Shown here piece after piece: positions 47,256 to 53,433 of a stretch of 64,000 nt of DNA. This DNA comes from Aequoribacter sp049615385 (GTDB lineage: Bacteria; Pseudomonadota; Gammaproteobacteria; Pseudomonadales; Halieaceae), in assembly GCF_049615385.1 (NCBI RefSeq), contig NZ_JBMZFL010000002.1; one strand, given 5' to 3'. The number at the start of each line of letters is the position of its first letter. Positions within the stretch are counted from its first letter, which is position 1. The notes beneath the pieces were generated by a model, which did no database searches, was not told where the DNA came from, and saw only the letters and a program-made list of their open reading frames with translations. The translations under genes were made by a program, and so were the position numbers.

Positions 47256-47452
47256 TTGATTGCATGGCAAAGACTGCGAATATTTGCCAAGCAGAAGAGG
47301 GTTTTACTTACAGCAACAACCTACCTCTCGTCACCAGATGCCATAAAAAACTGGGTGAACCATTAATAAAGCACCAGACAAACCTACTCCACAGTGGTGG
47401 ATTTATCTTGTTTGTAACGGTTTTTTTATTTTTCACTTTTAAAAACTGCTAA
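47256..47452 (+). pseudogene. decayed LysR-type regulator N-terminus
   Basis: Two overlapping frames together spell a LysR helix-turn-helix region that no single frame encodes. Frame one gives LIAWQRLRIFAK, frame two gives AEEGFT, frame one resumes with TATTYLSSPDAIKNWV, and frame two ends with KLGEPLIKHQTNLLHSGG. These correspond in order to the LRxF, EEGSFT, AAxxLxxSpxAIsxxI and LGxPLixRxT parts of LysR proteins. At least two frameshifts are needed and the effector domain is missing. The rest of the stretch from 47079 to 47256 holds only the upstream region of the TonB receptor. Confidence 0.45.
47408..47427 (-). repeat. copy D of the 18-20 bp hotspot repeat (inverted orientation)
   Basis: TTGTTTGTAACGGTTTTTTT on the plus strand, the reverse complement of AAAAAACCGTTACAAACAA. 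It is a close match to copies A and C (AAACYGTTAYAYACAAAA) in opposite orientation. It overlaps the end of the 55-codon small ORF and forms an inverted pair with copy C. Confidence 0.55.
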
Positions 47453-47593
47453 ACAAGTTGCGACCCATAGAACGAGATAAAGAGGAAGGATGTGTTCCGT
47501 TCCAATTCCAAAAAACATCTCTCCAGATAAACTCCCTATAACGAGAATTCCTTGAAGTAACACAAGTGTTTTTATTGATATATTAAAGTTCAT
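47426..47593 (-). CDS. 55-residue predicted membrane protein
   Basis: Small ORF of 55 codons with two hydrophobic segments (about residues 8-22, TLVLLQGILVIGS, and 35-51, ILPLYLVLWVATCLAVF). A GAGGAAC ribosome binding site stands about seven bases before the ATG. It is AT-rich and unlike flanking core genes in base use. It sits exactly between inverted repeat copies C (before the start) and D (at the stop). I do not recognise the family. Confidence 0.5.
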   Translation of the reverse strand: MNFNISIKTLVLLQGILVIGSLSGEMFFGIGTEHILPLYLVLWVATCLAVFKSEK

Positions 47594-47604
47594 CTTTGTT
47601 CCTC

Positions 47605-47636
47605 AAAAACTGTTACATACAAAATCATTCGACAGT
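47605..47636 (+). repeat. copy C: glmS 3'-end-like repeat
   Basis: Read on the minus strand, this contains ACTGTCGAATGATTTTGTAT followed by GTAACAGTTTTT. It matches the true end of glmS and its first downstream bases (copy A) at about 31 of 36 aligned positions when a few flanking bases are included. In the same reading direction it encodes SVTVE-stop, the C-terminus of GlmS, here at the end of a different 28-codon ORF. It is the far copy of the repeat, 2.5 kb from glmS. Confidence 0.7.
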
Positions 47637-47711
47637 AACAGAGTTGTCGTAGCAAGGTTTCGGTTTTCTTCCCTTTTCACTACCTTTTTCATAAATTGAT
47701 GTCTTTTTCAT
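47625..47711 (-). CDS. 28-residue ORF ending in the GlmS C-terminal residues
   Basis: A 28-codon ORF starting MKKTSIYEKGSEKGRKPKP and ending CYDNSVTVE-stop, with AAAGGTAG as a plausible ribosome binding site. The last five residues and the stop are those of GlmS, and the DNA continues to match the glmS downstream sequence. It may be an ORF formed when an element carrying or displacing the glmS 3' end integrated. An overlapping minus-strand frame (47689 to about 47811, FKWTNKKKSPYEYKITKG) is open up to the IS and lacks a start, so it may be an ORF cut off from its beginning. Confidence 0.35.
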   Translation of the reverse strand: MKKTSIYEKGSEKGRKPKPCYDNSVTVE

Positions 47712-47885
47712 AACTACCTTTTGTTATTTTATACTCATATGGACTTTTCTTCTTGTTAGTCCATTTAAACTTATCTCCAATCAGTGGTAATTTAAGTCTA
47801 AGTTTAAGTTTATTGTAATCCCCCCCACAAATCCGACACGGTTATTTGTAGAAAATTCTTCTAGAATCAAGCAAAGGAGTTTTCT

Positions 47886-48152
47886 ATGCGTAAATCCAGA
47901 TATAGCGATAGTCAGATAATGACGATCCTGAAATTAAACGAGAGTGGCGTATCAGTGCCCGATCTGTGTCGTGAACACGGCATGAGCACGGCGATGTTTT
48001 ACAAGTGGCGCGCCAAATTTGGCGGTATGGATGCCTCGATGATGAAGCGTCTCAAAGAATTGGAAGACGAGAATCGTCGCCTCAAGAAGATGTACGCCGA
48101 AGAGCGACTGAAAGCAGAGATTCGTCAGGAAGCCCTTGAGGGAAAGTTATAA
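47886..48152 (+). CDS. IS3-family transposase OrfA
   Basis: The 88-residue helix-turn-helix protein of an IS3-type element: RKSRYSDSQIMTILKLNESG, then VPDLCREHGMSTAMFYKWRA, then a leucine-zipper-like helix LKELEDENRRLKKMYAEERL. It binds the element ends and is normally joined to OrfB by a -1 frameshift near its end. The -1 frame continues as GKVITPSQRREMA, as expected of OrfB. A GGAG ribosome binding site lies before the ATG. Confidence 0.93.
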   Translation: MRKSRYSDSQIMTILKLNESGVSVPDLCREHGMSTAMFYKWRAKFGGMDASMMKRLKELEDENRRLKKMYAEERLKAEIRQEALEGKL

Positions 48153-48971
48153 CGCCATCTCAACGTCGAGAGATGGCGATTACAGCGAGACAACGATACG
48201 GCGTCAGTGTTCGTTTTGTGTGTCATTGCTTAGATATCAGCGTAGCTGACTTACTATTATAAGCCCAGGCTTTCAGCGGCAAACCAACAGATAGCTGACT
48301 GGTTGCTGCGGCTGATCACAGCGAACAAACGCTGGGGGTTCGGCTTGTGCTACCTGTATCTGCGTAACGTGAAGGGCTTTGGTTGGAACCACAAGCGGAT
48401 TTATCGCATCTATCGTGAGCTAGAGCTGAATCTGCGAATAAAACCACGGCGGCGCATTAAGCGTGACAAACCCGATGCTTTGTCGGTGCCCCTAGCGCCC
48501 AATCAGGTGTGGTCAATCGACTTTATGAGCGACTCGCTAACTGACGGCAGGACCCTCCGAACCTTCAACGTTTTGGATGACTATAACCGTGAAGGACTGG
48601 GTATCGAGGTCGATCAGTCACTACCCAGTGCTCGAGTGATTAAGGCATTAGAACGCATCATCGAATGGCGAGGCAAACCGGCCGCTATTCGGTGCGACAA
48701 CGGTCCTGAATACGTATCACAAAGCCTGGTTAATTGGGCAAATGAGCATCAAATTACCCTGATGTATATCCAGCCCGGCAAGCCGACGCAGAATGCTTAT
48801 ATCGAACGATTTAATCGCACGGTACGGCATGAGTGGTTAGATATGCATCTGTTCGAGTAGATCGAGCATGCTCAACACTTGGCCACTGACTGGCTTTGGA
48901 AATACAATAACGAGCGGCCTAACTCTGCTATCGGAGGAATACCCCCACGACAGCTGTTGAAAGTAGCCTAA
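48146..48971 (+). pseudogene. IS3-family transposase OrfB, frameshifted and interrupted by a stop
   Basis: The DDE transposase frame begins in -1 relative to OrfA (ITPSQRREMAITARQRYGVS). It loses frame near 48235-48245 and resumes one frame over (TYYYKPRLSAANQQIADWLL), then runs through WSIDFMSDSLTDGRT (first Asp), RCDNGPEY (second Asp) and NAYIERFNRTVRHEWLDMHL (Glu). A TAG at 48858-48860 interrupts it. The remaining in-frame codons (IEHAQHLATDWLWKYNNERP, then the conserved GGIPPRQLL) reach a stop at 48971. Both lesions should abolish activity. Confidence 0.9.
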
Positions 48972-49032
48972 GTTCTACAAACAATTGTTTCGGTGAATGG
49001 GGGGATTACATTATATTACTGAGGAGAGGTTT

Positions 49033-49308
49033 ATGAAAAAGTTTATTGGAATTGCGTTGTGGATTTTAGTTATTTTCGCATTTTTATTATCTCAATTTGA
49101 TACTTATTTAGGTTCATGGGCATCTTATGCTTTAGGTTTCTTGATGGTAGTTTTTGGATTTAAGTTTAAAGGTGAAGCAAACGCAACAATCGGTTTTTAT
49201 TTTGGTTTATTTATAATGTCTGTAACTTTTTTAGGAGCAAATATTTCAGGGAAAATATATAGTGATACTGTAGAAATTTTGCAGGAAAGTAACCAAAAAA
49301 ATGAATAA
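49033..49308 (+). CDS. 91-residue predicted membrane protein
   Basis: AT-rich ORF with a clear GAGGAGAGG ribosome binding site before the ATG at 49033. It has three hydrophobic segments: about residues 4-20 (IGIALWILVIFAFLLSQ), 28-45 (SWASYALGFLMVVFGFKF) and 53-70. It is not recognised. The frame opens inside the IS right end at 48997, but the ATG after the ribosome binding site is the likely start. The IS sits only 9 bases upstream of the ribosome binding site, so its promoter has been displaced. It overlaps the next small ORF by 8 bases. Confidence 0.6.
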   Translation: MKKFIGIALWILVIFAFLLSQFDTYLGSWASYALGFLMVVFGFKFKGEANATIGFYFGLFIMSVTFLGANISGKIYSDTVEILQESNQKNE

Positions 49309-49480
49309 ATTAATACAAATTATTAACTCACCATTTTGGGGTGCAGCAATAGCAACGATTATTTTGTTAACAGCAGGTGACTACAAATGGTGGTTGTTTG
49401 GTCTATTTTGTATATTTGCTTTTTTAGGCAAACTTTATATAAAAAAAATGAATTCAAAGAGTGAAGATATAATTTTTTAA
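49301..49480 (+). CDS. 59-residue predicted membrane protein
   Basis: ORF overlapping the preceding one in ATGAATAA, which implies translational coupling. Two hydrophobic segments are predicted (about residues 12-26, FWGAAIATIILLTAG, and 31-46, WLFGLFCIFAFLGKLY), with a basic and acidic tail KKMNSKSEDIIF. It is unrecognised. Together with the upstream ORF it forms a two-gene unit inside the AT-rich region, ending three bases before the tRNA fragment. Confidence 0.5.
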   Translation: MNKLIQIINSPFWGAAIATIILLTAGDYKWWLFGLFCIFAFLGKLYIKKMNSKSEDIIF

Positions 49481-49483
49481 TAA

Positions 49484-49528
49484 TGGTGCCCAGAGGTGGG
49501 ATCGAACCACCGACGCAAGGATTTTCAG
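49484..49528 (-). repeat. tRNA-Phe 3'-half fragment (likely attachment-site remnant)
   Basis: Read on the minus strand, 45 bases run from the anticodon loop CTGAAAA (anticodon GAA, Phe) through the 3' anticodon strand TCCTT, variable loop GCGTC, intact T-arm GGTGG-TTCGATC-CCACC, and acceptor strand TCTGGGC plus ACCA. The 5' half is absent: bases upstream of the loop (CACGCA) cannot pair with TCCTT. It is therefore not a functional tRNA. A block from the anticodon loop to CCA is the classic identity segment of tRNA-targeted integrases. Confidence 0.85.
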
Positions 49529-49563
49529 TGCGTGACTCGAAGTAAAAAACCTTTTGTCACGCA
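49529..49563. repeat. 8-bp inverted repeat beside the tRNA fragment
   Basis: TGCGTGAC (49529-49536) and GTCACGCA (49556-49563) are perfect reverse complements separated by 19 bases, directly adjoining the tRNA fragment. It could be an integrase arm site, a weak terminator stem, or chance. Confidence 0.4.
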
Positions 49564-49976
49564 ACCTTATCTAAGATTTTATAAACAGTCCCAACACCTA
49601 TCTGTAAGTCTTTTGCAATTCTCTTGATAGGAACATTATTCTTTCTTCTCTTTCTCTCATTCTTTTAATAAGACTATGAACACTTGAACCTGTTTTAGTC
49701 CATGTCTTACCACGATGAGTTTTAATGCCTGAACGATTCAACCAATGAGTTATTCTTTTATAACTCCAACCTTTCTCATACTTCATATAAGAGATAAGTT
49801 TGTGAATTGCGATTTGTCTTTTTTTGAGAGGTTGAAGTTTAGAAAGGTTGTATGCTTGATGGTTGAGAGTGAACTCAACGACTAATTTTGTATGAATTAA
49901 TGCACTGTTCGAAATTATTCGACAGTGACTGATTGGTTTTGTGTGTAACAGTTTTTACCGTTTCTTTAATCTTCAT
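49557..49976 (-). pseudogene. frameshifted recombinase-like protein with C-terminal helix-turn-helix
   Basis: Three successive minus-strand frames look like parts of one protein. MKIKETVKTVTHKTNQSLSN and 13 further residues stop at 49875. A +1 shift there continues as EFTLNHQAYNLSKLQPLKKR, then GWSYKRITHWLNRSGIKTHR, GKTWTKTGSSVHSLIKRMRE. A second shift near 49645 gives VPIKRIAKDLQIGVGTVYKI-LDKVA and a stop at 49557. The LNRSGIKTHRGKTW part resembles the recombinase domain of serine recombinases, and RIAKDLQIGVGTVYKIL resembles a resolvase-type helix-turn-helix (recognition by eye, not searched). Lying next to a tRNA attachment remnant fits a decayed integration module. Confidence 0.45.
49917..49956 (-). 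repeat. copy B: inverted hotspot repeat plus glmS-end-like motif
   Basis: On the minus strand this reads AAAAACTGTTACACACAAAA, a short spacer, then ACTGTCGAAT followed by AATTT. The first part matches copy C at 19 of 20 positions but in the opposite orientation. The second matches the glmS end ACTGTCGAATGATTT at 14 of 15 positions in the same orientation. It lies just downstream of the 32-codon ORF, inside the first frame of the recombinase-like remnant. Confidence 0.6.
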
Positions 49977-50071
49977 CGGTTAAGAAACCACCAATACATA
50001 AACATCATAAAAATAATTACAACCCACAATATGAAATTATTGTTTTTAGTTTTTTTCTTTTCTTCACTCAT
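49973..50071 (-). CDS. 32-residue predicted single-span membrane protein
   Basis: Small ORF with a strong AAGGGGGAAA ribosome binding site. A polar, Lys-rich head (MSEEKKKTKNNN) is followed by one very hydrophobic helix (FILWVVIIFMMFMYWWFLN). Its stop overlaps the start of the next frame in ATGA. It is the first ORF downstream of glmS, about 50 bases away on the same strand, and it is bracketed by repeat copies A and B in opposite orientations. It is unrecognised. Confidence 0.5.
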   Translation of the reverse strand: MSEEKKKTKNNNFILWVVIIFMMFMYWWFLNR

Positions 50072-50098
50072 GGATTTATTTCCCCCTTTTCCATATTT

Positions 50099-50131
50099 AA
50101 GAAACCGTTATATACAAAATCATTCGACAGT
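50099..50131 (+). repeat. copy A: native glmS 3' end and downstream repeat
   Basis: Plus-strand sequence AAGAAACCGTTATATACAAA followed by ATCATTCGACAGT, covering the last codons and stop of glmS and the 20 bases after it. It is the presumed original of the repeated motif found at 47.6 and 49.9 kb. Confidence 0.65.
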
Positions 50132-51946
50132 CACGGATTTTGCCAAATTCCTTGGCTTATCAACATCCGTACCTTTTTGGATAGCTACGTAATAAGACAG
50201 CAACTGCAAAGCAACGGTATACGTAATTGGGCTGGTAATCGCATCACAATGCGGCATGTTAATCACATGTACGCGATCACTGCTTTCAAAGCCTGCTTCC
50301 TCGGGCGCAAAGACGTAGAGCTCGCCGCCACGCGAACGCACTTCTTCGAGATTGGAACGCAGCTTTTCTAAGAGCTCGTCATTCGGTGCGACCGCAATGA
50401 CCGGCATGTCTTCATCAACCAAAGCGAGCGGGCCATGCTTGAGCTCGCCGGCGGGGTAGGCCTCGGCGTGAATGTACGAAATTTCTTTAAGTTTGAGCGA
50501 ACCCTCGAGCGCAATAGGGTAATACACGCCTCGACCCAAAAACAGGGCGTGATGTTTTTGAATATACCGCTCTGACACCGCCTCTATGCGAGCACGCTGT
50601 GCGAGCACGGCCGCGACGTCATCGGGTAAAGAACGAAGCGCCTGTAGCAATTGTTTTTGAACATCTGCGTCTAGGCCTTTCCTGCGACCAAAGGCCAAGA
50701 GCAGCACTAGCACACCCACCAACTGCGTCGTAAACGCTTTGGTCGAAGCGACACCAATTTCAGGACCAGCCTGCGTTAAAAAGACGAGATCACTTTCACG
50801 AACCAAAGCGCTGTTATCGACATTGGCAATAACGAGAGAGGCCAAAAACTCACCGGGCGCTGCGTCGCGAAGCGCGGCCAAACTGTCAGCGGTTTCGCCC
50901 GACTGTGAAATTGTTAACAAGAGGGTATTGGGGCGTTTAGCGCGAGCGCGATAACGAAACTCCGATGCGACCTCGACATAGCAGGGCATACCCAAATGCT
51001 GCTCGAACCAGTACTTGGCTACCATGCCAGCGTGATACGAGGTGCCGCAGGCTACAATTTGAATGGCCTCGACCTGATCAAAAACAGCACTAGCGTTGTC
51101 ACCAAAAATTGTTTCGTCAACTGTGGGTAGGCCCGCATAACTGACGGTTTCGGCTAAAACTCGGGGCTGCTCGTAGATCTCTTTCAACATAAAGTGATCA
51201 AAATCGCCCTTACTGGCTTGGTCGAGTTTGTCTTTAAGCTCGACAATCGGCCGCTCGACAGTGTGGCCATCGCGCGCCCACACATGATAATGCTTTGGCG
51301 TTAAGGAAACTCGATCGCCTTCCTCTAGGTAAATAAACCGATTTGTCACTTGGCGCAAGGCCAGTGGATCTGAGGCCACAAAATACTCACCAAAACCAAT
51401 GCCTAAAACTAAAGGGCTACCATGCCGAGCCGCGGCGATACGTTCTGGGTGGGCAATATCTATTGCGGCGATTGCATACGCACCCTCTAAACGTTCAACC
51501 ACATGCTCCAGGGCCTGATCAAGGTCTTCGCCCTTGTGGACTTCTAGGTAGAGTAAGTGAGCAATAACTTCCGAGTCGGTTTGCGAGCTAAACTCGATGC
51601 CTTGAGCCTGCAGCTCTTTTCGCAGAGCGTCGTGGTTTTCGATAATTCCGTTGTGCACAATGGCAACGCGATTATGGCTGACATGCGGGTGTGCGTTTCC
51701 CGATGACGGTACTCCGTGCGTTGCCCAACGGGTGTGAGCAATACCTACATGGCTGTTAGATGGGTTGGCGTTGATAGCATCTTCCAAGTTGGCTACCTTG
51801 CCTTGATGCTTCGAAAGATACAGTTGGCCGTCGTCGAGTAGGGCAATACCGGCGCTGTCGTAGCCGCGATATTCGAGACTGTGTAATCCGGAAAGAAGTA
51901 TCTCAGATACTGGACGTTGCGCTGTCGCGCCCACAATGCCGCACAT
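50120..51946 (-). CDS. glmS: glutamine-fructose-6-phosphate aminotransferase (isomerizing)
   Basis: Makes glucosamine-6-phosphate from fructose-6-phosphate and glutamine, the first step towards UDP-GlcNAc. It has 608 residues, full length. The N-terminal glutaminase starts MCGIVGAT with the Cys nucleophile exposed after Met removal. Two SIS isomerase domains contain ACGTSYHAGMVAKYWFEQ, ISQSGETADSLAALRDA and GPEIGVASTKAFTTQ, and the end DKPRNLAKSVTVE is canonical. It lies 8 bases after glmU in an operon. Its 3' end is the anchor of the repeats and mobile debris downstream. Confidence 0.98.
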   Translation of the reverse strand: MCGIVGATAQRPVSEILLSGLHSLEYRGYDSAGIALLDDGQLYLSKHQGKVANLEDAINANPSNSHVGIAHTRWATHGVPSSGNAHPHVSHNRVAIVHNGIIENHDALRKELQAQGIEFSSQTDSEVIAHLLYLEVHKGEDLDQALEHVVERLEGAYAIAAIDIAHPERIAAARHGSPLVLGIGFGEYFVASDPLALRQVTNRFIYLEEGDRVSLTPKHYHVWARDGHTVERPIVELKDKLDQASKGDFDHFMLKEIYEQPRVLAETVSYAGLPTVDETIFGDNASAVFDQVEAIQIVACGTSYHAGMVAKYWFEQHLGMPCYVEVASEFRYRARAKRPNTLLLTISQSGETADSLAALRDAAPGEFLASLVIANVDNSALVRESDLVFLTQAGPEIGVASTKAFTTQLVGVLVLLLAFGRRKGLDADVQKQLLQALRSLPDDVAAVLAQRARIEAVSERYIQKHHALFLGRGVYYPIALEGSLKLKEISYIHAEAYPAGELKHGPLALVDEDMPVIAVAPNDELLEKLRSNLEEVRSRGGELYVFAPEEAGFESSDRVHVINMPHCDAITSPITYTVALQLLSYYVAIQKGTDVDKPRNLAKSVTVE

Positions 51947-51954
51947 AGTAATTC

Positions 51955-53316
51955 CTACTTGTTTTTTTCGGGACGTTTCCAGCCCGAAATATTACGTTGC
52001 TTACCTCGGCCAATGGCAAGTTCACCCGAGCCCACTGTTTTGGTCACGACTGAGCCCGCACCCACAAACCCATCAGGTTCAATGGTTACGGGAGCGACAA
52101 GCGTGGAGTTAGAGCCAACAAACACATTGTCGCCCATCGTCGTTTGAAATTTGTTTGCGCCATCATAGTTACACGTGATAGTGCCGGCTCCCACATTAAC
52201 CCCAGAGCCCAAGACGGCATCGCCGATATAAGACAAGTGGTTAACCTTCGAACCTTCACCCAAAATGGCTTTTTTGGTTTCGACAAAATTGCCGATTTTT
52301 GTGTTAGCCGCCAGCTCTGTTCCGGGCCGTAAGCGGGCGAAAGGCCCAATGGTAGCCGAAGCACCAACGCTTGCCTGCTCTAAGTGGCTCATGGCGCAGA
52401 TTCGTGAGCCTGATCCAATAGTAGAATTACGAATGACGCAGTTAGGTTCAATAGTCACGTTGTCGCCGAGCACAACGTCGCCTTCAAAAACCGCGTTCAC
52501 ATCAACGAAGCAATCTTTACCAACGGTTAACGAACCTCGTATATCGATCCGAGCAGGGTCGGTAACACCCAGACCCTGATCCATCAGGGCTTTAATTTCC
52601 CGCAGTTGATAGGCGCGTTCAAGTTGCGCCAACTGAGCCCGCGTATTCACACCTTCGGTTTCTACCGCGTTATCAACGGTTACAACTTGAACGGCAAAAC
52701 CATCGGCTACCGCCATTGGCAGTACGTCGGGGAGATAGTATTCACCCTGCGCATTATTGTTCGTCACTAAGGGTAAATACTTGTTCAGCATAGAAACAGG
52801 CATCGCCATAACGCCCGTATTCACTTCCTTGATGCCGAGCTCATCCTTATTGGCATCTTTTTGCTCGACCACTCGCGCAAATAGACCCGCCTCATTACGC
52901 ACGACTCGCCCGTAGCCGTGAGGGTCAGCCAGTAAAGCGCTTAACAGAGCCGGTCCTTCTTGTGCACGGGCAATTAGTGGCTGCAGTGTAGACGCTTGAA
53001 GTAGGGGAACGTCGCCATAAAGGATCAATGCCGTCGCTTTAGTGTCTAAGTTGGGGAGTGTTTGTAAGACCGCATGACCGGTACCCTGTTGTTTAACTTG
53101 CTCTACCCAGGTCAGACTGCGTTCAGCAAATGCTTGCCGAACCTGCTCTCCACCATGGCCGTACACAACCACGGTCTGATCGCTATGAAGCGCCGCTGCT
53201 GTATCAAGCACATGACCAAGCAAGGGTTTCCCAGCGATAGTGTGCAGCACTTTTGGAGTGTCGCTTTTCATGCGAGACCCTTGCCCTGCAGCAAGTATTA
53301 CAATATTCAGTGTCAT
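51955..53316 (-). CDS. glmU: bifunctional GlcNAc-1-P uridyltransferase / GlcN-1-P acetyltransferase
   Basis: Completes UDP-GlcNAc synthesis by acetylating glucosamine-1-phosphate and then transferring UMP. It has 453 residues from the chosen start. The N-terminal pyrophosphorylase shows ILAAGQGSRMKSDTPKVLH and QQGTGHAVLQTLP, and the C-terminal left-handed beta-helix ends in NVGAGTITCNYDGANKF (acetyl-CoA/active His region nearby). The frame extends to 53346, but the ATG at 53316 has a GGGGGAGA ribosome binding site and gives the family N-terminus MTLNIVILAAG. Confidence 0.97.
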   Translation of the reverse strand: MTLNIVILAAGQGSRMKSDTPKVLHTIAGKPLLGHVLDTAAALHSDQTVVVYGHGGEQVRQAFAERSLTWVEQVKQQGTGHAVLQTLPNLDTKATALILYGDVPLLQASTLQPLIARAQEGPALLSALLADPHGYGRVVRNEAGLFARVVEQKDANKDELGIKEVNTGVMAMPVSMLNKYLPLVTNNNAQGEYYLPDVLPMAVADGFAVQVVTVDNAVETEGVNTRAQLAQLERAYQLREIKALMDQGLGVTDPARIDIRGSLTVGKDCFVDVNAVFEGDVVLGDNVTIEPNCVIRNSTIGSGSRICAMSHLEQASVGASATIGPFARLRPGTELAANTKIGNFVETKKAILGEGSKVNHLSYIGDAVLGSGVNVGAGTITCNYDGANKFQTTMGDNVFVGSNSTLVAPVTIEPDGFVGAGSVVTKTVGSGELAIGRGKQRNISGWKRPEKNK

Positions 53317-53360
53317 AGTGTCTCCCCCGCTCAATAGTACCGCCACCGGCGTAATTTGCT

Positions 53361-53376
53361 ATGACAATTTTGTCAT
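53361..53376. promoter_or_regulatory. near-palindrome upstream of glmU
   Basis: ATGACAATTTTGTCAT is a 16-base dyad with one mismatched pair, 45 bases before the glmU start. It lies in the only space available for a glmUS promoter after the atp terminator. It could be an operator, or its TTGTCA half could act as a -35 element. No good -10 at the proper distance was found. Confidence 0.3.
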
Positions 53377-53383
53377 GTAGAAG

Positions 53384-53412
53384 CAAAAAACCCGACTTGA
53401 CGTCGGGTTTGT
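53384..53412 (-). terminator. rho-independent terminator of the atp operon
   Basis: On the minus strand, AAACCCGAC-gtcaa-GTCGGGTTT is followed by a T-run. It stands 22 bases after the atpC stop and before the glmU promoter region, separating the two operons. Confidence 0.9.
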
Positions 53413-53433
53413 AAACTATTACCGCCAATCGGC

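Larger units (their letters stand above)
47814..49010 (+). mobile_element. IS3-family insertion sequence (IS407-like group), degenerate
   Basis: A 1197-bp element bounded by imperfect inverted ends beginning TGTAATCCCCCC (left) and ending GGGGGGATTACA (right), with similarity continuing inward to TTTGTAGAA. It is flanked by a 4-bp direct repeat TTAT at 47810-47813 and 49011-49014, the target duplication; 4 bp fits the IS407 group of IS3. It carries orfA intact and orfB broken. The intact duplication and ends suggest a fairly recent insertion whose transposase then decayed, or a copy mobilised in trans. Confidence 0.9.

Noticed and set aside
49484..49528. A functional tRNA-Phe gene
   Set aside because: Only the 3' half exists; the D-arm, 5' acceptor strand and 5' anticodon strand are absent, and neighbouring bases cannot pair.
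47611..49950. A Tn7-like transposon with TGT...ACA ends (TGTTACATAC at left, GTGTGTAACA at right) downstream of glmS
   Set aside because: No TnsA/B/C/D-like genes, the right end is about 170 bases from the glmS stop instead of about 25, and no 5-bp target duplication flanks it; the flanks only extend the inverted repeat.
49937..49956. Copy B read as a genuine third GlmS C-terminus (frame TQNQSVTVE)
   Set aside because: That frame has a nearby upstream stop and no glmS similarity beyond the shared motif, so only the nucleotide repeat is claimed, not a protein remnant.
47408..50131. Integron-type attC sites around the small ORFs
   Set aside because: The repeats do not fit the GTTRRRY/RYYYAAC core pair (the bases after GTT are not purines), and there is no tyrosine integrase of integron type in the window.
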